A DNA stretch of 64,000 nt from Asparagopsis taxiformis (lineage: Eukaryota > Rhodophyta > Florideophyceae > Bonnemaisoniales > Bonnemaisoniaceae). How positions within the stretch are numbered: position 1 is the stretch's first letter; every line of letters starts with the position of its first letter. Both the position numbers and the translations under genes were made by a program. The notes below the pieces were generated by a model. The model saw nothing but the letters and a program-made list of their open reading frames with translations, ran no database searches and was not told the origin of the DNA. Shown piece after piece: positions 28,537 to 39,483 of the stretch. Where the stretch lies: positions 1 through 64,000 of the forward strand of contig JALQPE010000278.1 of NCBI GenBank assembly GCA_030407315.1, in the 5' to 3' direction.

Positions 28537-29699
28537 TTATTCTTCGTCATGTTCTTCTTCTTCTACGTCCAAACCATCTGTGAGAGGGCGGACATCATCT
28601 CCGTCGCTCTGGAGCCCGGCAGTCAACCAGTCAAAGAATGGACCAACCTTCCTGATGCGTCCCAACCCGGGGAATTCCTCGTGATAAGAGAGGATGATAT
28701 CTTCTTCCTTCTCCGCGTTTTCCAGGAGCTCAACACGTGAGAGATACCCTTGGGTTTGGTTCGTCTCAATGAAGAATCCCCATTCCGGATTTTGAACTTG
28801 ATCCGACTATAAAATCCAACACCAATAAAAGCTCGTTAGTACAGTTCACACCTTCGCAGATGACCAGGTATTGCATTCTCATCCTTCACGTACCTTCGTA
28901 AAGAATGCATCACCGATCACCAACACCCGTTTGCCTTCAGAAGAAATCTCAATAGTGGCATGGCCAGGTGAGTGTCCCTTGGAAGGAATGAATCTAATTC
29001 CCTCCATTGGGGTGGCAAAGTCTTCAACGAGCTTCAGTCTGCCCCTGGCTTCATACCATTCAATCCTGTCCACATAAATATCGCGGATCAAGTCTACACA
29101 AAGCACAAGCAAAACAGTCAGTAAAACGGCTCACATGTTTCCAACAATCCATACCGGCATCACAACTCACTTGCAAATTCTTCTCCTAGATCGGATCCCT
29201 CCAGGTCGAGTTCACCCTCTGAAGACCAAAACTCGTGTTCCTCTCGGTGAATGTACAACACAGCATTGCGGAAGGCACCAGTTCTGTCAATCTTTGTCAA
29301 TCCGGCCACATGGTCAGGATGAGCATGTGTGAGCATAATGGCGTCAATAGAGGCTGGAGAGATACCAGCAGCTCTGAGATTCTCAATCAACAATCCAGCA
29401 CGAACAAATTCAGGTGCGCCAGCGTTGGCCGAACCTGCATCGACCATGACACGACCGCCTGGAAGATCGACAACGATGATGTTCTGCTCTAGCAGATAGG
29501 GGTTGATCTGACGGAAATTGGTGCGGTAGGCGCGTTCAACAGCCTGTTGTGGCACACTGTACCCGAGTGTTTGGAAGGTGAGGAAGCCATCGGAGACAAT
29601 GGTTGCTTCTGCTGCGCCAATTTTGAAGCGGTAGGCGCCCTCTCCATGCGCAGTGGCAAGGATTAGTAGCAGAGCTGTGAAGAATGGAAGGTTGTTCAT
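28537..29699 (-). CDS. Secreted metallo-beta-lactamase-fold hydrolase, three exons
   Basis: The exons are 29699-29171, 29093-28894 and 28806-28537, giving 332 residues. The introns (77 and 87 nt) start GTGAGT and GTACGT and end TAG; the second holds CTAAC. Residues 1-19 are a signal peptide (LPFFTALLLILATAHG). The metal-binding motif THAHPDH places His125, His127, Asp129 and His130. Further ligands are His217 (SKGHSPGH), Asp238 (IGDAFF) and probably His285 (YHEEFPGLG). The pattern matches the lactonase-like branch of the superfamily, which opens lactone or ester rings; the true substrate is unknown. The C-terminal tail is very acidic. It appears intact, and a decayed paralogue lies about 2 kb upstream. 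Confidence 0.87.
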
Positions 29700-30246
29700 G
29701 GTTGATACTGGAGAGCACGTTTGGAAGATGCGATGGATGGTGAGGGGAGCGTGGTGGATTGGTGGACATATGGCTGTTTATATATGGTGTTTGGCTGGAA
29801 ATGGATGGATTAGAACGGTCGATCGAAAAACGAGATTGGATGGTGTTGCAGCGGAGATATGTGAGCTGTCGCGTCTAGAAAACGGGAGAAAGAACGAAGG
29901 ATGCTGATTCGGTGAGCTTGGTGGCCATATGGTTGGGTTGGATGCGGTCAAAGGGTCATAACGGAAAATTCATGGTATGTGTGAAAAAGTCATGCAGAGG
30001 GATTATATTCTACGAACTGACGAATGTAATATATATGTTTACTGCGTTGTTGGTGATATGAAACTTTGGTTGTGAGTTGTTGAATACCGGAAGGTAGATG
30101 GAATCAATCCCGCAGGTGGAGAGGATGTCACGATGCGTTGACCATAGGGAATATGTATGGCTCGCTGTTGCAACAAAGTTGGCAATGATTGGAGCAATTT
30201 GGGCTGTGCGTATATGTGGCGCATAACTTGTGCCAAACGTTCTAGA
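29700..30246. other. Hydrolase upstream region, no gene recognised
   Basis: TATATATGG near 29777-29785 may serve as the TATA element for the minus-strand hydrolase. Short frames here look non-coding. Confidence 0.35.
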
Positions 30247-30366
30247 GCTCACGCAACCCGTGCAACGCACTCCGGTGCTCACGCAACCCGTGCAAAATTC
30301 CCCGGTGCTCACGCAACCCGTGCAATACTCCCCGGTGCTCGGGCAACCTGTGCCACACACTCCGGT
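30247..30366 (+). repeat. 30-bp tandem repeat, four copies
   Basis: There are four units of about 30 bp (GCTCACGCAACCCGTGCA core) in succession. As a multiple of three it could encode a 10-residue repeat (VLTQPVQ.TP), but no larger gene is convincing around it. Confidence 0.8.
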
Positions 30367-31480
30367 GCACGACGTAGGTGATATTAATTTAATCTGCGAA
30401 ACGTGCACGGATATGGATGGAGGCTTTTCACTTGACGTCGTTTCTAGTCAGTGCGTGACAGGTCCCTAATCGGCAAGTTATATTTGAATACCACACACAT
30501 GAATAGACCGTTTGCATTCGAAGGCGGTCATTTAGCCGAGGGCCAAGCATTCATACAGCAGGAGATTTCGAAATAATCTCATCACAGCCTCCAGTCTTCG
30601 AACGGCAACCTAGGACGCCATCTCCTCTTTGACCCAGATGGGAAATTTTGGAGTATTTTTTTCGAAATTGGGATATAGAACAGATCGAGGGGCCCACTTT
30701 CCCTCTGCGCTCTCCAGGAATCCCAGGGAATATGAGGTTAGCACTGAAAGTTATCAGGACAATTCAAAAGTTTTATAATTTCGCGAAGACTTTTGAGATC
30801 TGGATGGCGCAGATCTCTCCACTATTTTATTTTTGTGGACGAATTCCGTGAACGGGCACCCAAGCGCACTTCACTCGCTCAGGCCGTAAGCGTGTGGCCG
30901 CAAAATAGCGCTGCACTGCACTTCCACTCTCATCTCCGCGCTTACATGGACCAATTACCACTTACATACATTTAAAAATAATGGAATATGTATGATCAAC
31001 CACAACACTGCCGCCGCAGTTGGGTCACGCAATAGACACGGTCTCGAACTATATGCCGCCGATCTCGGAGATCACTTTCCCGAATTCGAATGCGCGCCGT
31101 TGGCCATGTAGTGCGAAAGATGTGGTGTCTTGATCGTCCGTCCAGCGATTGACACAACCATTTCGTTTCATTCGGCAGTTATTCGACCTGTTGACCTCCG
31201 AGACAACGACGTCAGCTTTTGGGATATTCGTTTCTAGTTAGTTTGTCTAGACGCACTGGCGATATACAACCATTTCATCATTCGCAATGGGCATGACAAT
31301 GATATCAAAACTACTACCTCCCTTGCGAATGAATCTAATACCTGGAAAGTTCTCTTGATGCGACAATGGCGTTGGTTGACGTTCAGACACTATCTCCATG
31401 CTTCAGTTCCTGACCAAAAAGCTTCAATCGCGTCATCTGCAACAAACAAAAGACCACGACGGGTTTGAGTCGCATCGAAA
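30367..31480. other. No gene recognised
   Basis: I see only short frames without homology and no clear repeats. Confidence 0.4.
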
Positions 31481-31484
31481 CTTG

Positions 31485-32322
31485 TCACCTATGACTCACC
31501 GCGCATGAACAGCTACTCCCTAACCGCAATGATGCGGACCACAATCTGGCCTGAAGTATGTACTGGAGAGGCGAGTATCCACACGGTTCCGACGGCCGTC
31601 TGTCATCTTCTACTACGATATTTACAGACGTCGGGCTCCACAGAGGATCAATAATTCGTAGCAAAACCGGCGGAAGACAACGAAAGCACACGTTGTCCAC
31701 GTAAGCCGTACTCAGATAGGCAAAACGTGTCAGAAAAAGGTTGCTGGAAATTGCGAATCGTGGTGACGCCAATAAAACGTAAAGTAAAAGGCCACGATCC
31801 CAGGCTCGTTCACTCCAGAATCTACCATCCAGGATTCGTTTGCAGCTCTAGCTAGAGAAAACAATGTCGCATGTGGAAACGCTATCTATCCGTCAAAGGT
31901 CATGAATTCACCCACGCACGTTGCGTGTCCGTGCGTGATGAGCACATTGTCATTGCTTTCTGCTGCGACAATGACACAGCGTAAAACGTCCATAACAAAT
32001 TCAACCTGCATTCATATCTTTTCATTCTGCAGGTGAGTAGCACAGTCTCGACAATAGTCCGTCCTGCCCCTAGATTGACGATCCGAATGTTTTGTAGCAG
32101 ATAGAACGGCGGCTCGCGGAAATTGATGCGATGCGAGCAAATTAACAACTCATCCGGTACGGAGATTGTATGGGGCGGCAGTGGAAACGTCCCAACTCTC
32201 ACTATCATTGCTTTCGCGATGCCGATGCGCAGAAAAGCATGCCGAGCAAAGAGAGCAGAATGAACTATCCTGTTTGTGGATTGAGTGCTGCTGGCTGGGA
32301 ACTGGAGTTTCACTCTAGTCAC
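31485..32322 (-). pseudogene. Decayed metallo-beta-lactamase-fold paralogue
   Basis: From about 32240 leftward, fragments match the intact hydrolase in order: RIGIAKAMIV (intact KIGAAEATIV), RINFREPPFYLLQNIRIVNL (intact RTNFRQINPYLLEQNIIVVDL), GAGRTIVET (intact GGRVMVDAG). Further left, VNIVVEDDRRPSEP..GYSP resembles LKLVEDFATPMEG..GHSP. Frames are broken several times and the HxHxDH motif is no longer intact. Confidence 0.65.
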
Positions 32323-32900
32323 TGATTGTCCAGGGTGATATAGTACTTACGAAGATATCGAAGTGACTTGATCAAGTGCCTTAATGGAGGCTTTAAGTGA
32401 CATCAAATGACGGAACAACAACGGAGCGATTGGAAAAAGTTGGATGATATGTCTGTTGCGCATTTTTATATTTGTGCATCATGTCCAACGGAATGTAAAT
32501 TAACGTCATTTCGCTTCCCGTTCAACGCCCATAACTCGATGTGAACCCCGATAAGATCATGAGTAGAACGCAGTGTAGCCGCAGGGTTTACCGGAACTTT
32601 CCGGACAGCTACTGGGGGGTAGGAGTTCTGTAGTCCTTCAGACCGAGAGGCCTGGCTGAGCGTGTAGCGGTAGGCCTCCTAGTAGCGGTCCATGCTAAGC
32701 TGGGAGGGGAACGAAAGCGACGACTAGGCCGGTAAAAAGTTTTGCTTCTGATCTCGACGCCATAGCCGAGACAATGGTACTGTCCATGTCTCCATACTGT
32801 ATCGAGAACCCAGAGCAGTGCACGTTTCAATTGGAAGGACGCTTGACTGCATTGAAAAGTGAGTCGCCTATTATGAAGAGGCTCCTCTGGAGCATCGAAA
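32323..32900. other. No gene recognised
   Basis: This stretch lies between the hydrolase relic and the WD40 relic and has no recognisable coding signal. Confidence 0.35.
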
Positions 32901-32989
32901 AGCATGGCCGGGTTCCTTGGGCCCGTGCAGGACCTGGTGTGCTTAGCAGTGCGAGGAGTGGACTGAAGCGTGTTTTGTATATGGACCGT

Positions 32990-33600
32990 GCCGTTCTATG
33001 CATGGCAATGCGAATGAAAAGGAATGAATTCATTGCGGTCAGCAGACACAAATGACGGATCAACGGAATGCGTCTTCGATGAAGAACATGGGGACTGGGT
33101 AGTTGCTGTGCATGTGAACAAAGAGTCAGGATTGATCTATTCAAGCAGTCGAAAGGGTATTGTGATGGTATGGAAAGACCAGAAGCGAATTAGTTCGTTT
33201 GATGTTAATTCAGAATAACAAGGTACGAACATCAGTTGCATGGAGGTCCTTTGCCTACAACAAGTTATTGCCTTTGGTACTGGGGAGGGACCGCTCGTAA
33301 TACTGGACCTCCGAAGTGGAACGAGGAAATTCGTGGACGGGTATACCAGATGGGTGAAATCACTCGTTGCGAACTAAACTGAAGGTATTCTACTTTCTGG
33401 ATCCTGGGATGGCACGATTCGGTTCTGGTTCTGGAACACACAAATTCGAACCAATTCGAAATATGCAAGGTCACCGCCTTGCTCGTGTGAACTGTTTAGA
33501 GCTGAGTGGTGACGGGACACTCCTCGCATCTGCATTGGAAGACGGCAAAGTTCAGTTGCGGGAAATGGCGACATTCTGTGAAGTATGGTAGTCCTAGGAA
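32990..33600 (+). pseudogene. Decayed WD40 repeat gene
   Basis: In changing frames the plus strand reads WD40-type blades: LIYSSSRKGIVMVWKDQ near 33130-33185, GILLSGSWDGTIRFW near 33385-33430, and NCLELSGDGTLLASALEDGKV near 33493-33550. Stops and frame changes separate them. The order and spacing suggest a beta-propeller that preceded the TIR domain starting about 400 bp downstream, possibly in one gene. Confidence 0.65.
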
Positions 33601-33976
33601 AAGGGTGGCAAGCCAAGTGGTAACCGGAAAGCAGATGCAACTTGCAACAGTCGGCGAGATCACCACATCGTCAAAGAGCACGAAACAGTCATCAATTCAC
33701 GGCAGTAACAGTCTAATTGCAGTTCCAAGGCTGTTTTGCAGAAAGGATATGATCGTAAGTTTCTTCAGCGACGTGCAATTTGATGATGGCACAGAGAGGT
33801 TCACTATTGCGTCTACCGAGCATGAGCCGACTTACATCCATTACTGCACCAACTCATCTCGTCTCTGGATCTCAAGAAGCACAGGAGGTGTAGGATACAT
33901 TGACCTCATCTACCATCAAAATCAATTCGCAAAGCGAGATGAACCAGAGCTGCCAGAGTTGTCGTGCGCAAGATGA

Positions 33977-34621
33977 GCACGACAGCATCCGCGAAGGATC
34001 ACGACGAGCGGTAACGGAAGCAACGAGAAAGCATGTGATGTTTTCATCAGCCATGCGGGTTCGGACAAGCAATTTATCGCCAAGCCACTGTACCATGCAC
34101 TGGTCGCACTAGGCCTGAAAGTATTTCTCGACAAGATGGAACTGCAACCCGGGCAGAATGCACCACAGAAAATGAATCACGAAATGGAGACGGCACGGGT
34201 TGCGATTGTAATCCTTTCACCGGAGTTTGCAGCTCGCCCATGTACCATGAAGGGGCTGCTGTGTTTCTTGAGGCGGTTTAAACGCGCAGGTGAGAGATGG
34301 GTGATCATTATTCCGGTGTTCTACCGATTAACGCTGGAGGACTGCAGAAATGCGCTTGAGATTGTCGATGAAGATGGTAACAAAGTCCTCATGACGGCGG
34401 AATTCTTGCAGCGTCTGGCACAGAACAGTGAATACGGGATTGCAGACGTTGTGGACGGTCTTCGCGAGATGAGAAGTATTACGGGAATTGAGAATTCAGA
34501 GGGTGCCACCAACGGTGCGGGAAACGAGGGTGCAGGGAGAAGAAAAGCTCCTGTGGAGAGAGTTGTAGATGCGGTGGTGAAAGCATTCGAGCAGAGCGCG
34601 GAATCGAACTTGGAAACGTAA
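33977..34621 (+). CDS. TIR-domain protein fragment, catalytic Glu apparently lost
   Basis: The frame is open from 33977. The TIR domain begins at about 34034 with CDVFISHAGSDKQF, followed by LGLKVFLDKMELQPGQ, VAIVILSPEFA and WVIIIPVFY, in family order. There is no ATG before the domain in this frame; an ATG at 33974 in another frame (MSTTASAKD) suggests a frameshift near 34010. TIR domains signal by self-association and many cleave NAD+. The helix that normally carries the catalytic Glu after a WC motif reads PCTMKGLLCF here, so the Glu position seems to be Gly. The C-terminal 60 residues are a Gly-rich linker and an amphipathic helix. With the WD40 remnant upstream, this may be a decayed innate-immunity-type receptor. 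Confidence 0.68.
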   Translation, partial: ARQHPRRITTSGNGSNEKACDVFISHAGSDKQFIAKPLYHALVALGLKVFLDKMELQPGQNAPQKMNHEMETARVAIVILSPEFAARPCTMKGLLCFLRRFKRAGERWVIIIPVFYRLTLEDCRNALEIVDEDGNKVLMTAEFLQRLAQNSEYGIADVVDGLREMRSITGIENSEGATNGAGNEGAGRRKAPVERVVDAVVKAFEQSAESNLET

Positions 34622-34780
34622 CTAGGTGTAAAGGGTACCCTCGGGTAGTAGGTGGTAGGAGGGTAGCTTATATTATAAACTCGGAGACATCTGAAAAATT
34701 GCTGTTTGGAGTTTCAAAAATTTTCTAGCGTGTCGTGTGTGAGAAGATTGTGTCTCTTGCGAGTACCTTCTTCAGTTTAT

Positions 34781-37513
34781 TCATTTGGTTAAGTGGTTAA
34801 GTATAATCTTCTGTCCTGTGACCGGCGGCGGTCTCTGGGACAGGCTGTCTGTTATTAGCATCCTGATAGTTGACTGAGGTGCCGCTTGGCGACGTTGTTT
34901 AGTATTAGCATCCTGACACGCCCCCTGTCGCCAAGGGGCGGGGAGGTGTGAAGGGAATGGTTGTGAAAGGAGTGTTGCGGCGTTGTTTTCGGATTGGGGT
35001 AGAATGCGCAGTTGTGTGGATAGTCTTGTGAACGTTTTGGTAGGGAGGGGTTTGGTAAATATGTCAGCGAGCATTTGGTCGGTGGGGATGTATGTTAGAG
35101 TAATTTTGCCTTGTGCAATGTTGTCGATAAGGTGGTGGAATCGAATGTCGATGAATTTTCGACGCTTAGTGGGGGCAGTTTGGGCGGCAACTTGTATTGC
35201 CGATTGAGAGTCCGTGTACGTAGGGATGGGGGTGGATGGGGTAATGAGGGATAATTCTGTGAGCATGCCTGATAGCCAGTTGGTCTGGCGTGTTGTGTCA
35301 GAGGCGGCTATGATTTCTGCTTCACACGTGCTGATGGCCACGAGTGATTGGCGTTGGGATCCCCAGCTTATGGGTGCGCCGTGGAGGGTGTGTACGGACC
35401 CGGATATCGATTTTCTGGACGTTTGGTCGTTCGCAAAATCAGCGTCTGTGTACGCTATGAGCGGATCGTGGTGGGGAGCGTTAGGGAATGATATCCCATA
35501 GTTTGGTGTATGTTTGAGGAAGCGAACCAGTCGTTTGAGGTGCTTCCAGTGGCGAGGGGTGGGTTTGTGGCTTGCTCTGGCCAGGCAATTTGTGTAGAAT
35601 TGAATGTCGGGTCGAGTGGAGTCAGTGAGATACCGGATCTCACCCAGTGTTTCTCGGTAAGTTGTGGCAATGCTATCATCGACAGTTTCGTTGTCGGATG
35701 GTGGTGATAAGTCGATACCGTCAGAATATAGGTTATGGAGTGGCTTGGCGTTGTTCATGTTGGTTTTTGTGATGATGGATTGAATTATTTGGGGCTGTGA
35801 GATGTATATGCCTTTTGGCGTGTGGTCGATCTGCCAGTTAAGGTATCGCGTAGGAGGACCGAGTCGTTTGATTGAGTACTTGAGTGCAAGGGTGTGGTAG
35901 AGTTCGTTAAGTAGCTCTTTTGTGGACGCACATGCCAAGAAGTCATCTATCGTTATTGCGATGATGGTTGTGCCTTTTTCGGTCGTTTTGATAAATAGGC
36001 TGGGGTCCGATTTGGTCTGGGTGTACCCATTGTTTGTAAGGAAGTTGGTGGCTCCTTTGCAGAAGATTCTTCCGCCTTGTTTTGTACCGTAAAGGTTTTT
36101 GCGGAGGATTCCAGAGTGCTCGGGGTGCTTGAAAGAGCCGTCGAATAATGGGTGTTGTCTGACGAAGACTGGTTCGTCGTGGGTAAATTCTTCATGGAGG
36201 TATGCTGATGATATGTCAAAATGCTCCGTCGGGAGCTGGTGCGCGGATGCGTGACATAAAATGAGTCTTATGGTGGCTTTGTCCGCAGAGAATGTGGCTG
36301 TCTCAGCTGGATTGTAGTGGGCGTTGGGCGACATCATGTCGCCGCGTACTGCGCATCGCGCTTTGTGCTCAATGATGTTGCCTGCGTGGTCGCGCTTGTA
36401 TCGATAGGCCATGGTGAGGGGAATAGGTTTGGTGCCAGCTGGAATTTGTTCCGGTGGAGCCCATTCAATAACGCGCATGTCGTCGAGCTTTTGTAACTCG
36501 GAGTTGTGGGCTTCTTCCCATTGTGATGCGTCGGGATATTTTCGTGCCATGCGCAATGATTTGGGTGCCGGGGTCGTTGGTGTGATGTGTGATGGTGGGG
36601 TGGCGATGTTAGCTGGTGGCGCCGTAGCGGAGAACGCTGACGTGGTTGTTAAAGTGGGGTCTTTTTGGGGTTCGTATGGGTGGAAGTCGGTGGCGGACAT
36701 GTGTGCATATAGACCGGTGGTGATGTTTTGTACCATGATGGTGTGGTCGTCTATGCCGTATAGGTAGCGCACTGCTGTGGCTCTGTTGTCCAGTTTTTGT
36801 TTGGGTTGTAAGGATGGGGCATGGCCTAATTGGCCGAAGATGAGAAGGCGTTGTATTTTCGGTGGGGAGTGATTCCAGAGGGTGGCAGGAATTTGTTGTG
36901 TCGCTGTATGCAATGTGCGATTGCGTTTGAATACTGAATCGTAGAGGGCATCTTCCCAGTATGGTGGGGGTAGGTTGCTGTGTGCAAGGCATGCTCGGAC
37001 GGCGTTCATCAGTGTACTGTTGACTCGTTCAGCGATGCTGTTTTGTTCCGGGGTGTAGGGGACGGTGGTGATGTGGTGGATGCCGCGAGCGGCGAGTTGT
37101 TCGCGAAGTGTACGGGAGGTGTATTCCGCTGCGTTGTCGGACCGAAAGAAGGAGGGATAATGATGTTGAGTTGTTTTGACCCGTTCCATGTGGTTGATAA
37201 CTAGTTGGGGAATTGAAGTGCGGTCGGGGATACAATGGATCGTTATGTGGCGTGAGCGCGTATCTACAAATGTTATGAAGTAGCGGTGTCCGTTGCGGGA
37301 TGGGGGGCTGATTGGACCACAGATGTCTGAGGATATGTGCTGGCCAATTGGGTGCGTGTGTGCAGCGGGGCGGTGCGGGGACGCCTTGGTTTTGGATGTG
37401 GCACATGAGCTGCAGTTGATGTCTGCGGTAGGGTCGTGACGGTGTTGCTCGAGGGCTGGGAGCATGGGTGGGTTGCACATTTTTCGAAGTATGGTAGGGT
37501 TGGCGTGTCCCAT
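34781..37513 (-). CDS. Copia integrase, reverse transcriptase and RNase H
   Basis: This is 910 residues in order: pre-integrase zinc region (MGHANPT, CSSCATSKTKAS), integrase (SSDICGPIS, FFRSDNAAEYTS, YTPEQNSIAERVN), reverse transcriptase (ITIDDFLACA with the catalytic Asp pair; the usual Tyr-Val is Thr-Ile) and RNase H (YTDADFAND, CEAEIIAASD, KHLD-type end region DIFTKPLP). It copies the element RNA and inserts the DNA. It is separated from gag by a one-base frame change in a C-rich stretch between about 37550 and 37680; otherwise it looks intact. Confidence 0.9.
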   Translation of the reverse strand: MGHANPTILRKMCNPPMLPALEQHRHDPTADINCSSCATSKTKASPHRPAAHTHPIGQHISSDICGPISPPSRNGHRYFITFVDTRSRHITIHCIPDRTSIPQLVINHMERVKTTQHHYPSFFRSDNAAEYTSRTLREQLAARGIHHITTVPYTPEQNSIAERVNSTLMNAVRACLAHSNLPPPYWEDALYDSVFKRNRTLHTATQQIPATLWNHSPPKIQRLLIFGQLGHAPSLQPKQKLDNRATAVRYLYGIDDHTIMVQNITTGLYAHMSATDFHPYEPQKDPTLTTTSAFSATAPPANIATPPSHITPTTPAPKSLRMARKYPDASQWEEAHNSELQKLDDMRVIEWAPPEQIPAGTKPIPLTMAYRYKRDHAGNIIEHKARCAVRGDMMSPNAHYNPAETATFSADKATIRLILCHASAHQLPTEHFDISSAYLHEEFTHDEPVFVRQHPLFDGSFKHPEHSGILRKNLYGTKQGGRIFCKGATNFLTNNGYTQTKSDPSLFIKTTEKGTTIIAITIDDFLACASTKELLNELYHTLALKYSIKRLGPPTRYLNWQIDHTPKGIYISQPQIIQSIITKTNMNNAKPLHNLYSDGIDLSPPSDNETVDDSIATTYRETLGEIRYLTDSTRPDIQFYTNCLARASHKPTPRHWKHLKRLVRFLKHTPNYGISFPNAPHHDPLIAYTDADFANDQTSRKSISGSVHTLHGAPISWGSQRQSLVAISTCEAEIIAASDTTRQTNWLSGMLTELSLITPSTPIPTYTDSQSAIQVAAQTAPTKRRKFIDIRFHHLIDNIAQGKITLTYIPTDQMLADIFTKPLPTKTFTRLSTQLRILPQSENNAATLLSQPFPSHLPAPWRQGACQDANTKQRRQAAPQSTIRMLITDSLSQRPPPVTGQKIILNHLTK

Positions 37514-37560
37514 TTTGAGGTGTAGTTCATGGCTGGGAATTGGTTGTTCGGGTGGGGGGG

Positions 37561-39279
37561 TTATGTCTGCGGTTGTGTTGGTCGTGTTGGGTGAGGTGTT
37601 TGCCAGTGTTGATGGTGGCGGTTGTTGGGGAGTCTGTGTGGTGTGGAATAAGGGTGGAAGAGGGGGGCTAGTGGTTGGTGTCGGTCTGTGGTGGACTTCT
37701 TGTGGTTTGGCGGAACGTGTGGGGGGTTAGGGTCTGGTTGAGTGATGGTCCGTTTGCCTTGCGTACTGTTCGGAGGGTTGTAGGTTGTTCGGTATATGGC
37801 TGGCGGTTTTTGCGGGGCGCGAGTGCGCTGCTTGGGATTGGTTGGTGGATTTCGCCAAGGGCGGGACCAGTCTATCTTGCGCTTGCTGCGCGTGTTTTGC
37901 GATGGCGCTTCAGGGGGAGGTGTGCTGCGTAGTGACCTTGTTCGCTCATTCGGTCTGGATGCGTTGCTAGCGCTGGCGGTATTGGAGGGGGTGGTTGATG
38001 GCCGAGTGTTGGCGGAGGATCCGGATTGCATTGTGTTGCAAGTGTTTTGAGGGTGAGGGAGAGGGGGTGGTTTATTGGGGATGGTGTATAACCCGTTGTG
38101 GAATGAGGCAATTTGGTGGGGGGTGGGGTTGTGAAAGGGGGAGAGGTATGCAGCAGTGTCCGTGAATGTGACGGGTCCGTGGCGTGAGGCGATGGAGTTG
38201 ACCGACACGAGATTGTGCTGGACGTCTGGTGTGACGACAGCGTCAGTGATTGCCAGAGGGATGTGTGGCGTGTTCAACTTGAATGGACCGTGGTGCGTGA
38301 TGCGATGGCGGGCGTTAGTTGCTGTGTGCGTGTAGCGGGGGAATTCGGTGGGCCGCATACCGAGCTGAGGTGAGCGAAGGTGCGACGGATGAGCGCCTGA
38401 GTCTAGGATAAACTTACTTTGCTCTGTGTCGGGGTGATTAGGGTCGTTGTAGCTGTGCGGTGTGTCCATTGTGTGAAGCTGTTCGTGTATTATGTTGGCA
38501 CGTGGTGCCAACTTGTTGTTGCGTTGAGCGCGGCATTCCATGTTTGTATGGGTGGAAGAGTTGTGATATGAGCACCATTTGGTAGCTTGGAGGGCTCGTC
38601 GGGCTGATTTTTCTGTGGTGCGGCTGGCGGGGTGGTGTTTGCGATTGATGGAGGGGAGGGGGAACGCGGATTGAGGGAAGTTGGTGTTGGTGGGGTTCGT
38701 TGTGGTGTTGATGTGTGCTTGAGCACGGCGCAGGGCAGTGGTGAATTCGTGAATGGTTGATGGGGGGTTGAGGGAGAAGATAGCATGAGTAAGTTGATAG
38801 TCTGGGTGGTTGCGTATGCCGTGGATCATGAATCGTATAGTCGTGGATTCGTTGGAGATAGTAGGGTAGTCTGCGCTTCGCATTCTGTTTCGCATCGTCG
38901 TGTGTTGTGTGATGTATTCATCGATGCTGTCACCGATGTTGAGGGTGATGTTTCTCGCTTCGGCTTCGAGAATTGTTGGGTCAATGGTTGAGAGCTCAGT
39001 AACTGTGTTGCGGATTTTGGTGAGGAAGAGATGCGGAGGGAGTCGGAGGGATTCAGGGGGTAGCGTAGATGTGATGGCTTTGGGTAGGCTGGAAAGGATG
39101 ATGAGAGATAGCCGATCTTGCTGGCGTTTGTAATTGGCAAAGTCGGCGGGGTCAGTGGGTGCGGTGGTTGATGCATTGAGGTGATCGTCGAGGTGGAGGT
39201 CGGATGCGAGAACTTCGAGGGTACGGAGCCAGATGGGAAAATTGTCGAGGTCGAGGGTAGGGAGGTGAGCGCGTTCCAT
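37561..39279 (-). CDS. Copia gag and protease
   Basis: The ATG at 39279 opens 572 residues: gag (DNFPIWLRTLEVL, LRRAQAHIN), a zinc-binding-like CSYHNSSTHTNMEC and the protease active site FILDSGAHPSHL. The sequence then becomes Pro/Thr-rich and stops after a frame change. The natural product would continue into pol at 37513. Confidence 0.85.
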   Translation of the reverse strand: MERAHLPTLDLDNFPIWLRTLEVLASDLHLDDHLNASTTAPTDPADFANYKRQQDRLSLIILSSLPKAITSTLPPESLRLPPHLFLTKIRNTVTELSTIDPTILEAEARNITLNIGDSIDEYITQHTTMRNRMRSADYPTISNESTTIRFMIHGIRNHPDYQLTHAIFSLNPPSTIHEFTTALRRAQAHINTTTNPTNTNFPQSAFPLPSINRKHHPASRTTEKSARRALQATKWCSYHNSSTHTNMECRAQRNNKLAPRANIIHEQLHTMDTPHSYNDPNHPDTEQSKFILDSGAHPSHLRSPQLGMRPTEFPRYTHTATNARHRITHHGPFKLNTPHIPLAITDAVVTPDVQHNLVSVNSIASRHGPVTFTDTAAYLSPFHNPTPHQIASFHNGLYTIPNKPPPLPHPQNTCNTMQSGSSANTRPSTTPSNTASASNASRPNERTRSLRSTPPPEAPSQNTRSKRKIDWSRPWRNPPTNPKQRTRAPQKPPAIYRTTYNPPNSTQGKRTITQPDPNPPHVPPNHKKSTTDRHQPLAPLFHPYSTPHRLPNNRHHQHWQTPHPTRPTQPQT

Positions 39280-39483
39280 GATTGTTGAAGGTAAAAAGGA
39301 AAAGGGAGATGAGATCGTGGGCAGTGGGCGCTTTAAGGCCGATAACCTGTGAGAAGATTGTGTCTCTTGCGAGTACCTTCTTCAGTTTATTCATTTGGTT
39401 AAGTGGTTAAGTATAATCTTCTGTCCTGTGACCGGCGGCGGTCTCTGGGACAGGCTGTCTGTTATTAGCATCCTGACATCGTG

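Larger units (their letters stand above)
34738..39478 (-). mobile_element. Copia LTR retrotransposon, nearly complete, TSD TCGTG
   Basis: The TSDs are at 34733-34737 and 39479-39483. The right (5') LTR is 39348-39478 (131 bp). The left (3') LTR begins at 34738; the matching 131 bp end at 34868, but a second ATTAGCATCCTGACA end near 34917 follows a GGGGG-rich polypurine tract, so this LTR appears about 49 bp longer. The primer site beside the 5' LTR (39338-39347) has the Copia half-tRNA form. The single frame is broken once between gag-protease and pol. Confidence 0.92.
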
